Assembly: GCA_049841135.1 (NCBI GenBank)
Contig: JASGHK010000002.1
Coordinates: 930,001 to 994,000 of the forward strand
Source: JACRCT01 sp049841135
GTDB lineage: Bacteria > Myxococcota > Myxococcia > Myxococcales > UBA5297
Length of the DNA stretch: 64,000 nucleotides
Direction of reading: 5' to 3'
The position numbers and the translations under genes are program-made. Below, one piece after another: positions 48,659 through 59,240 of the stretch; the first letter of the stretch is position 1; the number at the start of each line of letters is the position of its first letter. The notes under the pieces are model-generated. The model was not told where the DNA came from. It saw only the letters and a program-made list of their open reading frames with translations, and searched no databases.

Positions 48659-49423
48659 TCACGCCAACGTGAGGATCTCGGGGCCGTCGGCGGTTACGGC
48701 GACGGTGTGCTCGAAGTGAGCCGAGAGGCTGTTGTCAGCCGTGACGGCGGTCCATCGGTCGGAAAGGACCCGAGTGGCCCAGCCCCCGGCGTTCACCATG
48801 GGCTCGATGGCCAGGACCATCCCCGGCTTGAGGCGTGGGTCGGGGCCGTCCGCGCAGCGAAAGTTGGGGATTTGTGGGGCCTCGTGCAGCGCACGACCGA
48901 TGCCATGCCCAACGAACTCACGGACGACCGAGTAGCCACGTGGCTCGACGTGTCCCTGGATGGCGGTCCCGATGTCGGAGACCCTCCGGCCCGGGCGCAC
49001 CTCGGCGATGGCTTGCTCGAGCGCCTCCCGCGTCACCTGGGCCAGGCGCGAGGCCTCCGGGCTCGCACGCCCTACGGCGACCGTCACCGCGGCGTCGCCG
49101 TAGTAGCCATCCTTGACCACGCCAAAGTCGAGCTTGAGCAGGTCTCCAGCCTTGAGGACGCGGTCGCGACTGGGGATGCCGTGGACGACCTCTTCATTGA
49201 CGCTCGCGCAGAGGCTGCACGGGAAGCCGAGGTAACCCTTGAAGGCCGGCTTCGCCTTCCGCTTGCGAGTCAGCTCCTCGGCGATGCGGTCGAGCTCGAG
49301 AGTGGTCTCCCCCGGCTGAGCCGCACGGGACAGGACATCGAGCACCTCGTGCACCACTCGCCCCGCCTCGCGCATGCGGGCAAGCTGGTCGGCAGCCTTG
49401 AGCTCGATGGTCCGTCCCGCCAC
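48659..49423 (-). CDS. map: Type I methionine aminopeptidase
   Basis: 254 residues from the GTG at 49423, 14 bases after the adk stop; longer upstream starts would overlap adk. The metal ligands of the pita-bread fold are present: two Asp (KLDFG and YYGDAA), His in GHGIGRALHE, Glu in IEPMV and Glu in EHTVAV. It removes the initiator Met from new proteins. Usual place in the spc operon. Confidence 0.96.
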   Translation of the reverse strand: MAGRTIELKAADQLARMREAGRVVHEVLDVLSRAAQPGETTLELDRIAEELTRKRKAKPAFKGYLGFPCSLCASVNEEVVHGIPSRDRVLKAGDLLKLDFGVVKDGYYGDAAVTVAVGRASPEASRLAQVTREALEQAIAEVRPGRRVSDIGTAIQGHVEPRGYSVVREFVGHGIGRALHEAPQIPNFRCADGPDPRLKPGMVLAIEPMVNAGGWATRVLSDRWTAVTADNSLSAHFEHTVAVTADGPEILTLA

Positions 49424-49437
49424 GCAGCGCCCGCCTG

Positions 49438-50085
49438 TTAATGCGCCGGGAGCGCGGCATGGATGGCAGCGTAGACGACGTCCGTCGCGCCGTCTCCCTG
49501 GACCGCCGAGAGCACGCCACGCTTGGTGTAGAAGGCGATGAGCGGGGCGGTCTTCTCCCAGTACTGCTTGTTCCGCTCGACCACCTTCTCGGCCTTGTCG
49601 TCGTCCCGCTGGACGAGGGCGCCGCCACAAGCGTCGCAGACGCCGTCCTTCTTGGGCGGGTTGCCCGTCACGTGGAAGACGGAGCCGTCCTTGGGGCAGC
49701 TTCGCCGGCCACTGATGCGGTCGACGATGACCTGCTCAGGGACCTCGATGGAGATCACCTTCTCCACCTGCTTGCCCATGGAGGCGAGCAGGCGCTCGAG
49801 CGCCTCCGCCTGGGGGACGGTGCGCGGGAAGCCGTCGAGGATGAAGCCCTTCTGGGCGTCCGGAACACGCAGCCGGTCGGCGACGATGCTGATGACCACC
49901 TCGTCGGGGACCAGCTTGCCCTCGTCCATGATGGCCTTGGCCTTCTTGCCCATGGGCGTGCCCGCCGCCACCGCCTGCCGCAGGATGTCACCGGTGGAGA
50001 TTTGCGGGATGCCGAGGTCGGCGACCAACTTCTTGGCCTGGGTGCCCTTGCCGGCGCCCGGGGGTCCCAGAAGAATCAGGTTCAT
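49438..50085 (-). CDS. adk: Adenylate kinase
   Basis: 215 residues from the ATG with AAGGAGG seven bases upstream. P-loop GPPGAGKGTQ at about 8-17, the AMP-binding DGFPRT, and a long LID with three Cys (SCPKDGSVFH, GVCDACGG). Zinc-type LIDs have four Cys, and here the second Cys of the first pair is replaced, so the zinc site is probably altered or lost. It makes ADP from ATP plus AMP. Encoded between secY and map. Confidence 0.95.
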   Translation of the reverse strand: MNLILLGPPGAGKGTQAKKLVADLGIPQISTGDILRQAVAAGTPMGKKAKAIMDEGKLVPDEVVISIVADRLRVPDAQKGFILDGFPRTVPQAEALERLLASMGKQVEKVISIEVPEQVIVDRISGRRSCPKDGSVFHVTGNPPKKDGVCDACGGALVQRDDDKAEKVVERNKQYWEKTAPLIAFYTKRGVLSAVQGDGATDVVYAAIHAALPAH

Positions 50086-50178
50086 TTTGGCCTCCTTGCT
50101 GACGCCAGACGTACGTGTGGGGCGGCCCCTAATCAAAGGAAACCGCCCCACCGTCCCCACCCCGCTGGATGGTGGTGG

Positions 50179-51525
<1,347 letters not shown>

Positions 51526-51646
51526 CCAGGCCTCCTCGTGAGCCCCTGGGGCCACACCACCGGCTCTTGCCGGCAGCGGCGCCAGCTCAACTCTCCATCA
51601 CGACTTCGCGCCGACGCTTCGCTTGGCCGAAGTTTGAAAGCGGTCG

Positions 51647-51670
51647 TTTATAGACCACTTCGCAACGCCA
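51647..51670 (-). promoter_or_regulatory. Possible secY promoter in the rplO-secY gap
   Basis: TATAAA on the minus strand (51647-51652) is a strong -10 in otherwise GC-rich DNA. The best upstream -35 (TTCCCT at about 51671-51676, 18 bases away) is poor. It would give secY, adk and map an internal promoter. Confidence 0.35.
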
Positions 51671-51751
51671 AGGGAACAAACTTGCGCGGGCGCCTCTGCC
51701 CGGGCCCATTTCATCGCCCGGTCAGCGACGCCCGCAGCGACCGCTGGGACG

Positions 51752-52298
51752 CTAGGCCTTCTTGGCCTTGGCAGCGCGCTTGGCAGCACGTGCCTTGTAC
51801 AGCTTGACCTTCGCGCCCTCGCCACGCGCCGGGAGCTTCGAGCTCCTTGGCGACGATGATCTCGATCTTGCCGCCGGCCTTCTCGATGGCCTGCTTGGCA
51901 GTCTCGCTCACCTTGTGGACCTTGAGCGTCAGGGCCTTCTTGAGCTCGCCAGCGCCCAGGACCTTCACGCCGTCCTTGGCCTTCTTCAGCAAGCCCTTGG
52001 CCTCGAGCGCCGCGGCATCGACGACCGCGCCCGCCTCGAAGTGCGCGTCGAGGTCGCCGACGTTGATGACCGCATATTCCTTGCGGAAGAAGTTCTTGAA
52101 GCCGAACTTCGGCATGCGGCGCTGGAGCGGCATCTGGCCGCCCTCGAAGCCGTTGAAGTGCATGTTGCCGGTGCGGGCCTTCTGGCCCTTGCCACCGCGG
52201 CCGGCGGTCTTGCCGAGGCCGGAGCCCTGGCCGCGGCCCACGCGCTTCTTCGTTGCGGTCGAGCCCTTGGGCGCCTTGAGCGAATTCAGGTTGAACAT
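51752..52298 (-). CDS. rplO: 50S ribosomal protein L15 (one-base frameshift)
   Basis: About 181 residues after repair: N-terminal KKRVGRGQGSGLGKTAGRG with the basic Gly-rich arm, GGQMPLQRRMPKFGFKN, then the C-terminal domain. The frame breaks at 51833-51839, where the minus strand reads GAGCTC followed by GAAGCTC; removing one A gives two adjacent GAGCTC units and the normal ending KVKLYKARAAKRAAKAKKA. An interrupted L15 would be severely harmful, which argues for a sequence error. The Ala/Lys-rich tail extends past the E. coli end. Confidence 0.93.
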
Positions 52299-52313
52299 TG
52301 TCTTCTCCGAAAA

Positions 52314-52556
52314 TTAGGCCTGCGCCTCGGGCTTCTTGGCGCGGCGGGCCTTGCGGGTGCTGGCAGGAGGGGCGTCGTTGACGCGCTCCCAGCTGACCAT
52401 GTGCTTGAGCTTCTCGCACATGCCGAGCGTGGAGGCGTTGTCCGGCAGAACCCGCTCCTGGCCCAGCTTGTACAGGCCCAGACCCTTGAGCGTCGCGAGC
52501 TGGTCCTTGGACCGGGCCGCGCGGCTGGCGACGAGCTTCACCTTGATCCCTGGCAT
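52314..52556 (-). CDS. rpmD: 50S ribosomal protein L30
   Basis: 80 residues: L30 core of about 60 (KVKLVASRAARSKDQLATLK, GLGLYKLGQERVLPD) plus a basic tail (STRKARRAKKPEAQA). Between rpsE and rplO as usual. Confidence 0.94.
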   Translation of the reverse strand: MPGIKVKLVASRAARSKDQLATLKGLGLYKLGQERVLPDNASTLGMCEKLKHMVSWERVNDAPPASTRKARRAKKPEAQA

Positions 52557-52594
52557 TGTCGTTCCTCTTCTTGAAGGTGCGCTGACCGCGACGA

Positions 52595-53099
52595 TTAGCC
52601 GCGCAGCTCCTGGACGGACCGGCCGCGCATCTGGGCCATGGCCTCGGCGTTCTTCAGGCGCTTGAGGCCGTCGACCACCGCCTTGACCACGTTGTGCGGG
52701 TTGCGGCTGCCCTGGCTCTTGGTGAGGATGTTGCGGATACCAGCCGCCTCGATGACCGCACGGACCGCGCCACCGGCGATGACGCCGGTACCGGCGCCGG
52801 CCGGCTTGAGCAGCACGCGCCCAGCGCCGAAGTGCCCCAGCACCTCGTGCGGGATGGTGTCACCCTCGATGGGGACGTTGAACAGGTGCTTCTTGGCCTG
52901 CTCGCCGCCCTTGCGGATGGCCTCGGGCACCTCGTTGGCCTTGCCCAGGCCCACGCCGACGTGGCCCGCGCCGTCGCCGACCACCACGAGCGCCGAGAAG
53001 CTGAACCGCCGGCCACCCTTGACCACCTTGGCCACGCGGTTGATGTGGACAACGCGATCGGTCAGCTCGAGAATCGTTCGGATTGATGGGAATCGCCAA
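52595..53099 (-). CDS. rpsE: 30S ribosomal protein S5 (one-base frameshift, TTG start)
   Basis: About 167 residues after repair. The intact frame gives VAKVVKGGRRFSFSALVVVGDG onward to the normal C-terminus. The N-terminus INPNDLELTDRVVHINR is recovered only if the extra base at 53072-53073 is removed (GATTCTCGAG read as GATCTCGAG). The start is a TTG at 53099, with GGAGAAGG upstream. S5 controls decoding accuracy and has helicase-like contact with mRNA at the entry. Confidence 0.93.
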
Positions 53100-53161
53100 G
53101 GTCCTTCTCCTGCCGTTGGGCCGGCGCTCGACGGCGCCGGCGCCCAATCAGAAACTGCCGT

Positions 53162-53527
53162 TTAGAACTTGAGGCCCGCCTTGCGCGCTCCCTCGGCCAC
53201 CGCCGAGATACGCCCATGGTACGGGAAGCCGTTGCGGTCGAAGACCACCTTCCCGATCTTCGCGTCGCCACACTTCTTGGCGACCAGGCCGCCCACCTTC
53301 TGCGCCACCTCGGTCTTCTTGTGCTTCTTGGCCTTGAGCTCGTCCTTGATGGCCGGGTCGAGGTCGGAGGCGAAGACCAGGGTCTTGTTGTTCACGTCGT
53401 CCACCACCTGCGCGTAGATGTGCTTGAGGCTCTTGTACACAGTCAGGCGCGGCTGCTCCGGGGTCCCGGAGATCTTGCGGCGGATGCGCTGCTTGCGCTT
53501 GAGGCGGCTGTCGTCGTTCTGGTTCAT
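53162..53527 (-). CDS. rplR: 50S ribosomal protein L18
   Basis: 121 residues: basic N-terminus (LKRKQRIRRKISGTPEQPRL), 5S rRNA-binding core (SLKHIYAQVVDD) and the closing FDRNGFPYHGRISAVAEGAR. Between rplF and rpsE. Confidence 0.97.
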   Translation of the reverse strand: MNQNDDSRLKRKQRIRRKISGTPEQPRLTVYKSLKHIYAQVVDDVNNKTLVFASDLDPAIKDELKAKKHKKTEVAQKVGGLVAKKCGDAKIGKVVFDRNGFPYHGRISAVAEGARKAGLKF

Positions 53528-53590
53528 GACTTCACTCCTTCGAGCGGCGCGTCAGGCGCCGCTCGATGAGAACGGGCTTTCAAGAAAGGG

Positions 53591-54133
53591 CTAGACCGCG
53601 CCCTGCTTGCCCACCTTGCGGCGGACCTTCTCGGTCGCGTACTTGATGCCCTTGCCCTTGTACGGCTCCATCTTGCGGATGACGCGGATCTGCGCCGCGG
53701 TCATGCCGACGAGGTGCTTGTCCACGCCCTTGAGCGTGACCTTGGTGCCCTTGTCCACCTCGACGGTGATGCCCTCGGGGATGGGGAAGTCCACCGGGTG
53801 GCTGAAGCCCAGGGCCATATTCAGGATCTTGCCCTTGACCTCGGCCTTGAAGCCGACGCCGGCGATCTCCAGCGTCTCCTCATAGCCCACGGTCACGCCC
53901 TTGATGGCGTTGTTGATGAGGGTGCGGGTCAGGCCGTGGAGCGACTTCGAGATGCGCTCGTCGTCCGGGCGGGTGACGGTGACCTGGCCGTCCTTCACGG
54001 CCACGGCGACCTTCGGGTTGAACGGCACCCGAACCTTGCCCTTGGGGCCCTCGACGCGGACGGCGGCGTTGCCGTCCACGACGACCTTCACCTTCTCGGG
54101 AATCTTGATCGGCAGCTTTCCAATGCGCGACAT
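53591..54133 (-). CDS. rplF: 50S ribosomal protein L6
   Basis: 180 residues with two homologous L6 domains (SRIGKLPIKIPEKVKVV start; GVGFKAEVKGKILNMALGFS; C-terminal IRKMEPYKGKGIKY, the L6 signature). Binds 23S rRNA near the factor-binding site. Confidence 0.97.
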   Translation of the reverse strand: MSRIGKLPIKIPEKVKVVVDGNAAVRVEGPKGKVRVPFNPKVAVAVKDGQVTVTRPDDERISKSLHGLTRTLINNAIKGVTVGYEETLEIAGVGFKAEVKGKILNMALGFSHPVDFPIPEGITVEVDKGTKVTLKGVDKHLVGMTAAQIRVIRKMEPYKGKGIKYATEKVRRKVGKQGAV

Positions 54134-54180
54134 GGCGTCAATCTCCGGTGCCAGCCATCAGGGGCCGGCCACAGGCAGCT

Positions 54181-54582
54181 TTAGTAGATCGTGCAGATCA
54201 GCTCGCCGCCGACGTTCTGCTTTCGGGCCTCGCGGTCGACCATGATCCCCTTGGAGGTGGACAGGATCGCCACGCCCATGCCGTTGAGCACCCGAGGAAT
54301 CTCGGCGGACGGCACGTACCGGCGCAGGCCAGGCTTGCTCACGCGGCGGATCTCGGTGATCGCGGGCTCGCGGTTGGGGCCGTACTTGAGCACGAGCGTC
54401 AGCTCGCCGCCCTTGTTCTCGACGCGGTGCACGACCACGTCCTTGATATAGCCCTCGTCCCTCAGGACGTTGGCGATCCGCTCCTTCAGCTTCGAGCCGG
54501 GGAGCACCACCTTCTCATGGCCCGCGCGCGAACCGTTGCGGATCCGGGTGAGCATGTCCCCAACGGGGTCCGTCATCGACAT
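54181..54582 (-). CDS. rpsH: 30S ribosomal protein S8
   Basis: 133 residues: DPVGDMLTRIRNGSRAGHEKV start, C-terminal STSKGIMVDREARKQNVGGE signature. S8 binds 16S helix 21 and is the known spc operon repressor in E. coli. Confidence 0.97.
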   Translation of the reverse strand: MSMTDPVGDMLTRIRNGSRAGHEKVVLPGSKLKERIANVLRDEGYIKDVVVHRVENKGGELTLVLKYGPNREPAITEIRRVSKPGLRRYVPSAEIPRVLNGMGVAILSTSKGIMVDREARKQNVGGELICTIY

Positions 54583-54666
54583 GGTTGGTTCCTCTTCTTG
54601 AAAAGCGCTCCTGCGTCGCGGCCCCTTGGGGTCCGGCCGGCAGGAATGAAAGAATCCTCGAGGCCT

Positions 54667-54852
54667 CTACCAGCTCGACTTGATGACGCCGGTGATCTCG
54701 CCCCTGAGCGCCCGTTCCCGGAAGCAGATACGGCACATCTGGAACTTGCGCAGGAATGCGCGAGGGCGCCCGCAGACGGGGCAGCGATTGTAGTTGCGCG
54801 TGCTGAACTTCTGCTTGCGCGACGCCTGGGCCATCTTCGAAAGCTTTGCCAT
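54667..54852 (-). CDS. rpsN: 30S ribosomal protein S14, zinc type
   Basis: 61 residues, the short Cys-plus form: Cys 24/27 (CPVCGRP) and 40/43 (CRICF) bind zinc, ending GVIKSSW. Sits between rplE and rpsH as usual. Confidence 0.97.
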   Translation of the reverse strand: MAKLSKMAQASRKQKFSTRNYNRCPVCGRPRAFLRKFQMCRICFRERALRGEITGVIKSSW

Positions 54853-54961
54853 CTTCGTTCCTTACTCGGAAGCTGCTCGAACCTTCTAGAAACCGTCTCG
54901 TTCAGGGTTCAGCGAGCGGGCGCGGGGGTGTACCCCAGCCCGCTCGCCATTGCAAGCGACC

Positions 54962-55759
54962 TTACTGTGCGCCCGCCGCCCGGAACGGCATCCCCAGGAC
55001 CTTCAGCAGGGCTCGGCCGTGCTCGTCATTGCGCGCGGTCGTGACGATGCTGACGTTCAGGCCTTTGATCTTCTCGACCTGGTCGTAGTTGATCTCCGGG
55101 AAGATGATCTGCTCGCGCAGACCCAGGGTGTAGTTGCCACGGCCATCGAACGCCTTGGGCGACACGCCCTTGAAGTCGCGGACGCGCGGCAGGGCCACGT
55201 TCACCAGGCGGTCGATGAACTCCCAGGCGCGGTCATTGCGCATGGTGACCATCGCGCCAATCTGCTGCCCAGCGCGGAGCTTGAAGTTGCTGATGGCCTT
55301 GCGGGAGCGGGTGATGACCGGCTTCTGGCCCGTGATCGCCGCGAGTTGCTGGACGCAGCCGTCGAGGATCTTCGGGTTCGAGATGGCCTCGCCCAGGCCC
55401 ATGTTGACCACGACCTTGACGACCCGCGGAACCTCCATGCGGTTCTTCAGGCCCAGCTCCTTCATCAGCGTCGGCAGGAGCTCCTTCTCGAAGCGCACGC
55501 GCAGCCGCGCCGGGCCCTTCTTCTGGTCGGGCTTGCCGGCGGGCGCCAGCTCCCAGCCACCCTCGCCCTTCTTCTTGCCGCCGCCCTTCTTCTCGCCCTT
55601 GTCGGCCTTCTTCTCGCCGCCCTTGGCTTCCTTGGCGCCCTCGGGCTTGGCCTTCTTCTCGCCCTCAGCCTTGGGCTGCTTTTCAGCCTTCTCGGCCTTC
55701 TCAGCCTTGGGGGCCTTCTCCGCCTTCTCGGGCTTGCCTTCCTTCTTTTCCTCGGCCAT
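54962..55759 (-). CDS. rplE: 50S ribosomal protein L5 with long Lys/Glu/Ala N-terminal extension
   Basis: 265 residues; the L5 core is about 82-265 (RLRVRFEKELLPTLMKELG, MEVPRVVKVVVNMGLGEA, LNVSIVTTARNDEHGRALL). The first about 80 residues are repetitive Lys/Glu/Ala (EKAEKAPKAEKAEKAEKQ and GEKKADKGEKKGGGKKK), resembling the Lys-rich tails of histone H1-like proteins, and are absent from E. coli L5 (179 residues). The start ATG at 55759 has a good context and the extension is in frame with no break. Confidence 0.96.
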   Translation of the reverse strand: MAEEKKEGKPEKAEKAPKAEKAEKAEKQPKAEGEKKAKPEGAKEAKGGEKKADKGEKKGGGKKKGEGGWELAPAGKPDQKKGPARLRVRFEKELLPTLMKELGLKNRMEVPRVVKVVVNMGLGEAISNPKILDGCVQQLAAITGQKPVITRSRKAISNFKLRAGQQIGAMVTMRNDRAWEFIDRLVNVALPRVRDFKGVSPKAFDGRGNYTLGLREQIIFPEINYDQVEKIKGLNVSIVTTARNDEHGRALLKVLGMPFRAAGAQ

Positions 55760-55886
55760 CTGTTCTCTCCTCTGCTTCGGTCGGGCCGACTTCTTGCTCC
55801 CGCCGATCAGCGGGCGCCCTCTCGGGCCACCCTTCGGATAGCCGGCTTCGTGCCGGCCTTACCGGATCGCCAGCTTCGTGCCGGCG

Positions 55887-56246
55887 TTACTTGTCAATGA
55901 GCTCGTTGCACTTGCGGCAAACGCGCCTGTTCATCAGCCCCTTGTCACCGCCCATGTCGACCTTGCGGGTCCCGACGCGGGTGGGCTTGTCGCACTTGGG
56001 GCAGACGAGCTGAACGTTGGCCAGCGCGATCGTGCCCACCTGCTCGATGCGCCCACCCTCGGGGTGCTTCGGGTTGCGGCCGCGCTTGAGGTGCTTGTGG
56101 ACGGTGCGCAGACCCTCGACGCGGATGCGCTCCTTGGCCTCAAGGAGCTCGATGACCTTGCCGCGAGGCTTCTTGTCGCCGCCGCGCGCCGCCGCCGCTT
56201 CCTTGCCCTTCATCACCTGGACGGTGTCGCCCTTCTTGATGTGCAT
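55887..56246 (-). CDS. rplX: 50S ribosomal protein L24 with zinc-finger C-terminus
   Basis: 119 residues: KOW motif at the start (HIKKGDTVQVMKGKEAAAARG, with an Ala/Arg insert) and a C-terminal four-Cys unit (CPKC and CRKC) as in zinc-binding L24. First protein to bind 23S rRNA. Confidence 0.97.
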   Translation of the reverse strand: MHIKKGDTVQVMKGKEAAAARGGDKKPRGKVIELLEAKERIRVEGLRTVHKHLKRGRNPKHPEGGRIEQVGTIALANVQLVCPKCDKPTRVGTRKVDMGGDKGLMNRRVCRKCNELIDK

Positions 56247-56289
56247 GGCTGCCTCTATTGCCGGCCCACAGGGCCGGCCGCTCCTGGTC

Positions 56290-56658
56290 CTACAGGACCT
56301 CTGGGGCGAGGGAGATGATCTTCATGAACTTCTTGGCGCGGAGCTCGCGGGCGACCGGCCCGAAGATGCGCGTGCCGAGCGGCTCGAGCTCCTTGGAGAT
56401 GAGCACCGCGGCATTGGTGTCGAACTTGATGTAGCTGCCGTCGGGCCGGGCGATCTCCTTGCGGGTGCGGACGATCACGGCCTTGGCGACGTCGCCCTTC
56501 TTCACCTTGGCGTTCGGGATGGCTTCCTTGATCGCCACGACGATGACGTCGCCGATCGAAGCGAACTTCCGCTTGGAGCCGCCGAGCACCTTGATGCACG
56601 AGACCTTCTTGGCGCCCGAGTTGTCGGCCACGTCGAGCATGGTGGTCATCTGAATCAT
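56290..56658 (-). CDS. rplN: 50S ribosomal protein L14
   Basis: 122 residues of normal length: MIQMTTMLDVADNSGAKKVS opening, GDVIVVAIKEAIPN and the C-terminal FMKIISLAPEVL. Highly conserved rRNA-bridging protein. Confidence 0.98.
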   Translation of the reverse strand: MIQMTTMLDVADNSGAKKVSCIKVLGGSKRKFASIGDVIVVAIKEAIPNAKVKKGDVAKAVIVRTRKEIARPDGSYIKFDTNAAVLISKELEPLGTRIFGPVARELRAKKFMKIISLAPEVL

Positions 56659-56716
56659 GGAACGCTCCTATCGAGCCTTCGCGACGCCCGTGGGCGCCGG
56701 TCGGCCCCGTGGCAAA

Positions 56717-57031
56717 TCAGACCTGGGCGGCCTTGCGAACGGTCTCCACCACGCGCCAGCGCTTGTCCTTGCTGGTGGGGCGGGTCTCGACGATGCGAAC
56801 GATGTCGCCTTCGAAGAGGGTGGGCTTCTTGGGGTAGTCGTGCTCCTCGGCGTGAGCCTTGTACTGAACGTGCTTGGTCACGTACTTGCCGTAGAGCGCG
56901 TGGCGCACGCGGCGCTCGCACTTGACCACCACCGTCTTCGTCATCTTGTTGCTGGTGACCACCCCGATCCTCGTCTTGGGGCGGCCGCGCTCGGCCGTGC
57001 TCTTCGCCTGCGCCTTGACCTCGTCAGCCAT
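56717..57031 (-). CDS. rpsQ: 30S ribosomal protein S17
   Basis: 104 residues; OB-fold core from about 20 (KTRIGVVTSNKMTKTVVVKC, GDIVRIVETRPTSKDKRWRV) with a short extra N-terminal arm. Follows rpmC, 15 bases after its stop. Confidence 0.97.
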   Translation of the reverse strand: MADEVKAQAKSTAERGRPKTRIGVVTSNKMTKTVVVKCERRVRHALYGKYVTKHVQYKAHAEEHDYPKKPTLFEGDIVRIVETRPTSKDKRWRVVETVRKAAQV

Positions 57032-57046
57032 GGTTCGTCCCTTTCC

Positions 57047-57268
57047 TTAGGCCTTCTTCTCGGCGGGCTTGGCGGCCGCGCGGTTCTTCTCACCCAGGAC
57101 GGTGAGAACGCGGGCGAGCTCGCGCTTGTTCTTGCCAATCTCAGCGGAGGACTCGAGCGTCCCCGTACGGTGCTTGATCCGCTGGTTGAACAGGGTCTCG
57201 CGCAGCTCGGTGGCCCGCTTCTGCAGGTCCTCGGTGCTGAGCTGGCGCATCTCCTTGGAGGTAGCCAT
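57047..57268 (-). CDS. rpmC: 50S ribosomal protein L29
   Basis: 73 residues: two-helix L29 (MATSKEMRQLSTEDLQKRAT, LFNQRIKHRTGTLES, NKRELARVLTVLGEK) with a short Lys/Ala tail. Its ATG overlaps the rplP stop (ATGA), so the two are translationally coupled. It sits near the exit tunnel, where trigger factor and SRP dock. Confidence 0.97.
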   Translation of the reverse strand: MATSKEMRQLSTEDLQKRATELRETLFNQRIKHRTGTLESSAEIGKNKRELARVLTVLGEKNRAAAKPAEKKA

Positions 57269-57687
57269 CAGATGCTCTCCTCGTGCCGGAACACGATGTG
57301 GGTGGCGATGGGCAGCTTCGACTGCGCCAGACGGAAGGCCTCGCTCGCGAGCTCGGGCGCGACGCCCTGCAGCTCGAAGAGGATGCGCCCCGGCTTGACC
57401 ACCGCGACGTAGTACTCGACGGAGCCCTTGCCGGTACCCTGGCGGGTCTCGGCGGGCTTCTTGGTGATGGGCTTGTCCGGGAAGATGCGGATCCACAGCT
57501 TGCCGCCGCGCTTGATGTGGCGGGTCAGCGCGACGCGGCTCGCCTCGATCTGCCGGCTGGTCAGCCAGGCGGGCTCGAGGGCCATCAGGCCAGAGTCGCC
57601 GAAGTTCAGCCGGTTGCCGCGAGTCGCCTGGCCCTTGGTCCGGCCCTTCTGCATCTTGCGGTACTTGGTGCGTGCAGGTTGCAGCAT
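57268..57687 (-). CDS. rplP: 50S ribosomal protein L16
   Basis: 139 residues: MLQPARTKYRKMQKGRTKG opening, central RHIKRGGKLWIRIFPDKPIT and the conserved arginine-hydroxylation-type KGSVEYYVAVVKPGRILFE. Overlaps rpmC by 1 base. Confidence 0.98.
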   Translation of the reverse strand: MLQPARTKYRKMQKGRTKGQATRGNRLNFGDSGLMALEPAWLTSRQIEASRVALTRHIKRGGKLWIRIFPDKPITKKPAETRQGTGKGSVEYYVAVVKPGRILFELQGVAPELASEAFRLAQSKLPIATHIVFRHEESI

Positions 57688-57753
57688 GACTTGCTCCCGA
57701 GGGCGACGCGGTTACTTGCCACGACGCCCCGTAATGTTCCAGTCCGAAATGGC

Positions 57754-58425
<672 letters not shown>

Positions 58426-58471
58426 GGCTTTCTCCTTCGTGAGGGCCGCCTCTAAGGGCGGCCCCTCAGAA

Positions 58472-58813
58472 TCACTTGCGGTCCGCCAGGACCAGGGTGA
58501 CGTGGGACGTCTTCTTGTTGACGCGGGTGGCGCGGCCCTGAGCGCGGGTCATGAACCGGCGCAGGGTCGGCCCCTGGTCGACGAAGACGGTGTGGACGAA
58601 CAGCTTGTCCACGTCGACCTGCCCCTTGCTCACGTCCTCGGCGTTGGCGATGGCCGACTGGAGCATCTTCTCCATGGGCTTCGCGGCCGCCTTGGGGGTG
58701 AACTTCAGGATGGCCAGGGCCTGCTCCACGGACTTGCCGCGGATGAGGTCGGCGAGGAGGCGCACCTTGCGAGGAGCGAGGCGCAGGTACCGGAGTCGAG
58801 CTTGGCTCTGCAT
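58472..58813 (-). CDS. rplV: 50S ribosomal protein L22
   Basis: 113 residues: ARLRYLRLAPRKVRLLADLI, GKSVEQALAILKFTPKAAA and the beta-hairpin ...TRAQGRATRVNKKTSHVTL. Lines the exit tunnel, where macrolides bind. Confidence 0.97.
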   Translation of the reverse strand: MQSQARLRYLRLAPRKVRLLADLIRGKSVEQALAILKFTPKAAAKPMEKMLQSAIANAEDVSKGQVDVDKLFVHTVFVDQGPTLRRFMTRAQGRATRVNKKTSHVTLVLADRK

Positions 58814-58825
58814 GGCTTGCCTTCC

Positions 58826-59179
58826 TTACTTGGCGGGCGCCGCGGGGGCGGCGGCCGGAGTCGAGGCCGGGGCGCCGGGGGCGGCGCCAGGAGCGCCAGC
58901 GGCGACCTTCACCTTCTTCTCGCCGGAGTGGCCGTGGAAGGTGCGGGTTGGGGAGAACTCGCCGAGCTTGTGGCCGACCATGTTCTCGGTCACGAACACG
59001 GCCATGAACTTGCGGCCGTTGTGCACCATGAAGGTGAAGCCGACGAACTCGGGGAGAATCGTCGAGCGGCGGCTCCAGGTCTTGATGGTCCGGTTCTTGG
59101 CGTTCGTCTTGACCATCTCCTCGACCTTCTTGACGAGGTGCTTGTCGACGAACGGGCCCTTCTTGAGCGAACGCGCCAT
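58826..59179 (-). CDS. rpsS: 30S ribosomal protein S19 with Ala/Pro C-terminal tail
   Basis: 117 residues. The core (about 1-90: ARSLKKGPFVDKHLVKKVEE, GHKLGEFSPTRTFHGHSG) is normal; the last about 25 residues are Ala/Pro/Gly repeats (APGAAPGAPASTPAAAPA) missing from E. coli S19 (92 residues). Confidence 0.97.
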   Translation of the reverse strand: MARSLKKGPFVDKHLVKKVEEMVKTNAKNRTIKTWSRRSTILPEFVGFTFMVHNGRKFMAVFVTENMVGHKLGEFSPTRTFHGHSGEKKVKVAAGAPGAAPGAPASTPAAAPAAPAK

Positions 59180-59240
59180 TTTCTGTTCCCTTTGGGGAGT
59201 GCCGAGCCCCGGCGAACCGGGGCCCGGCAGCGTCCTTTAG

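Noticed and set aside
48659..49630. Longer methionine aminopeptidase start at 49630
   Set aside because: It would overlap adk by nearly 200 bases; the protein from 49423 already begins at the family's usual place.
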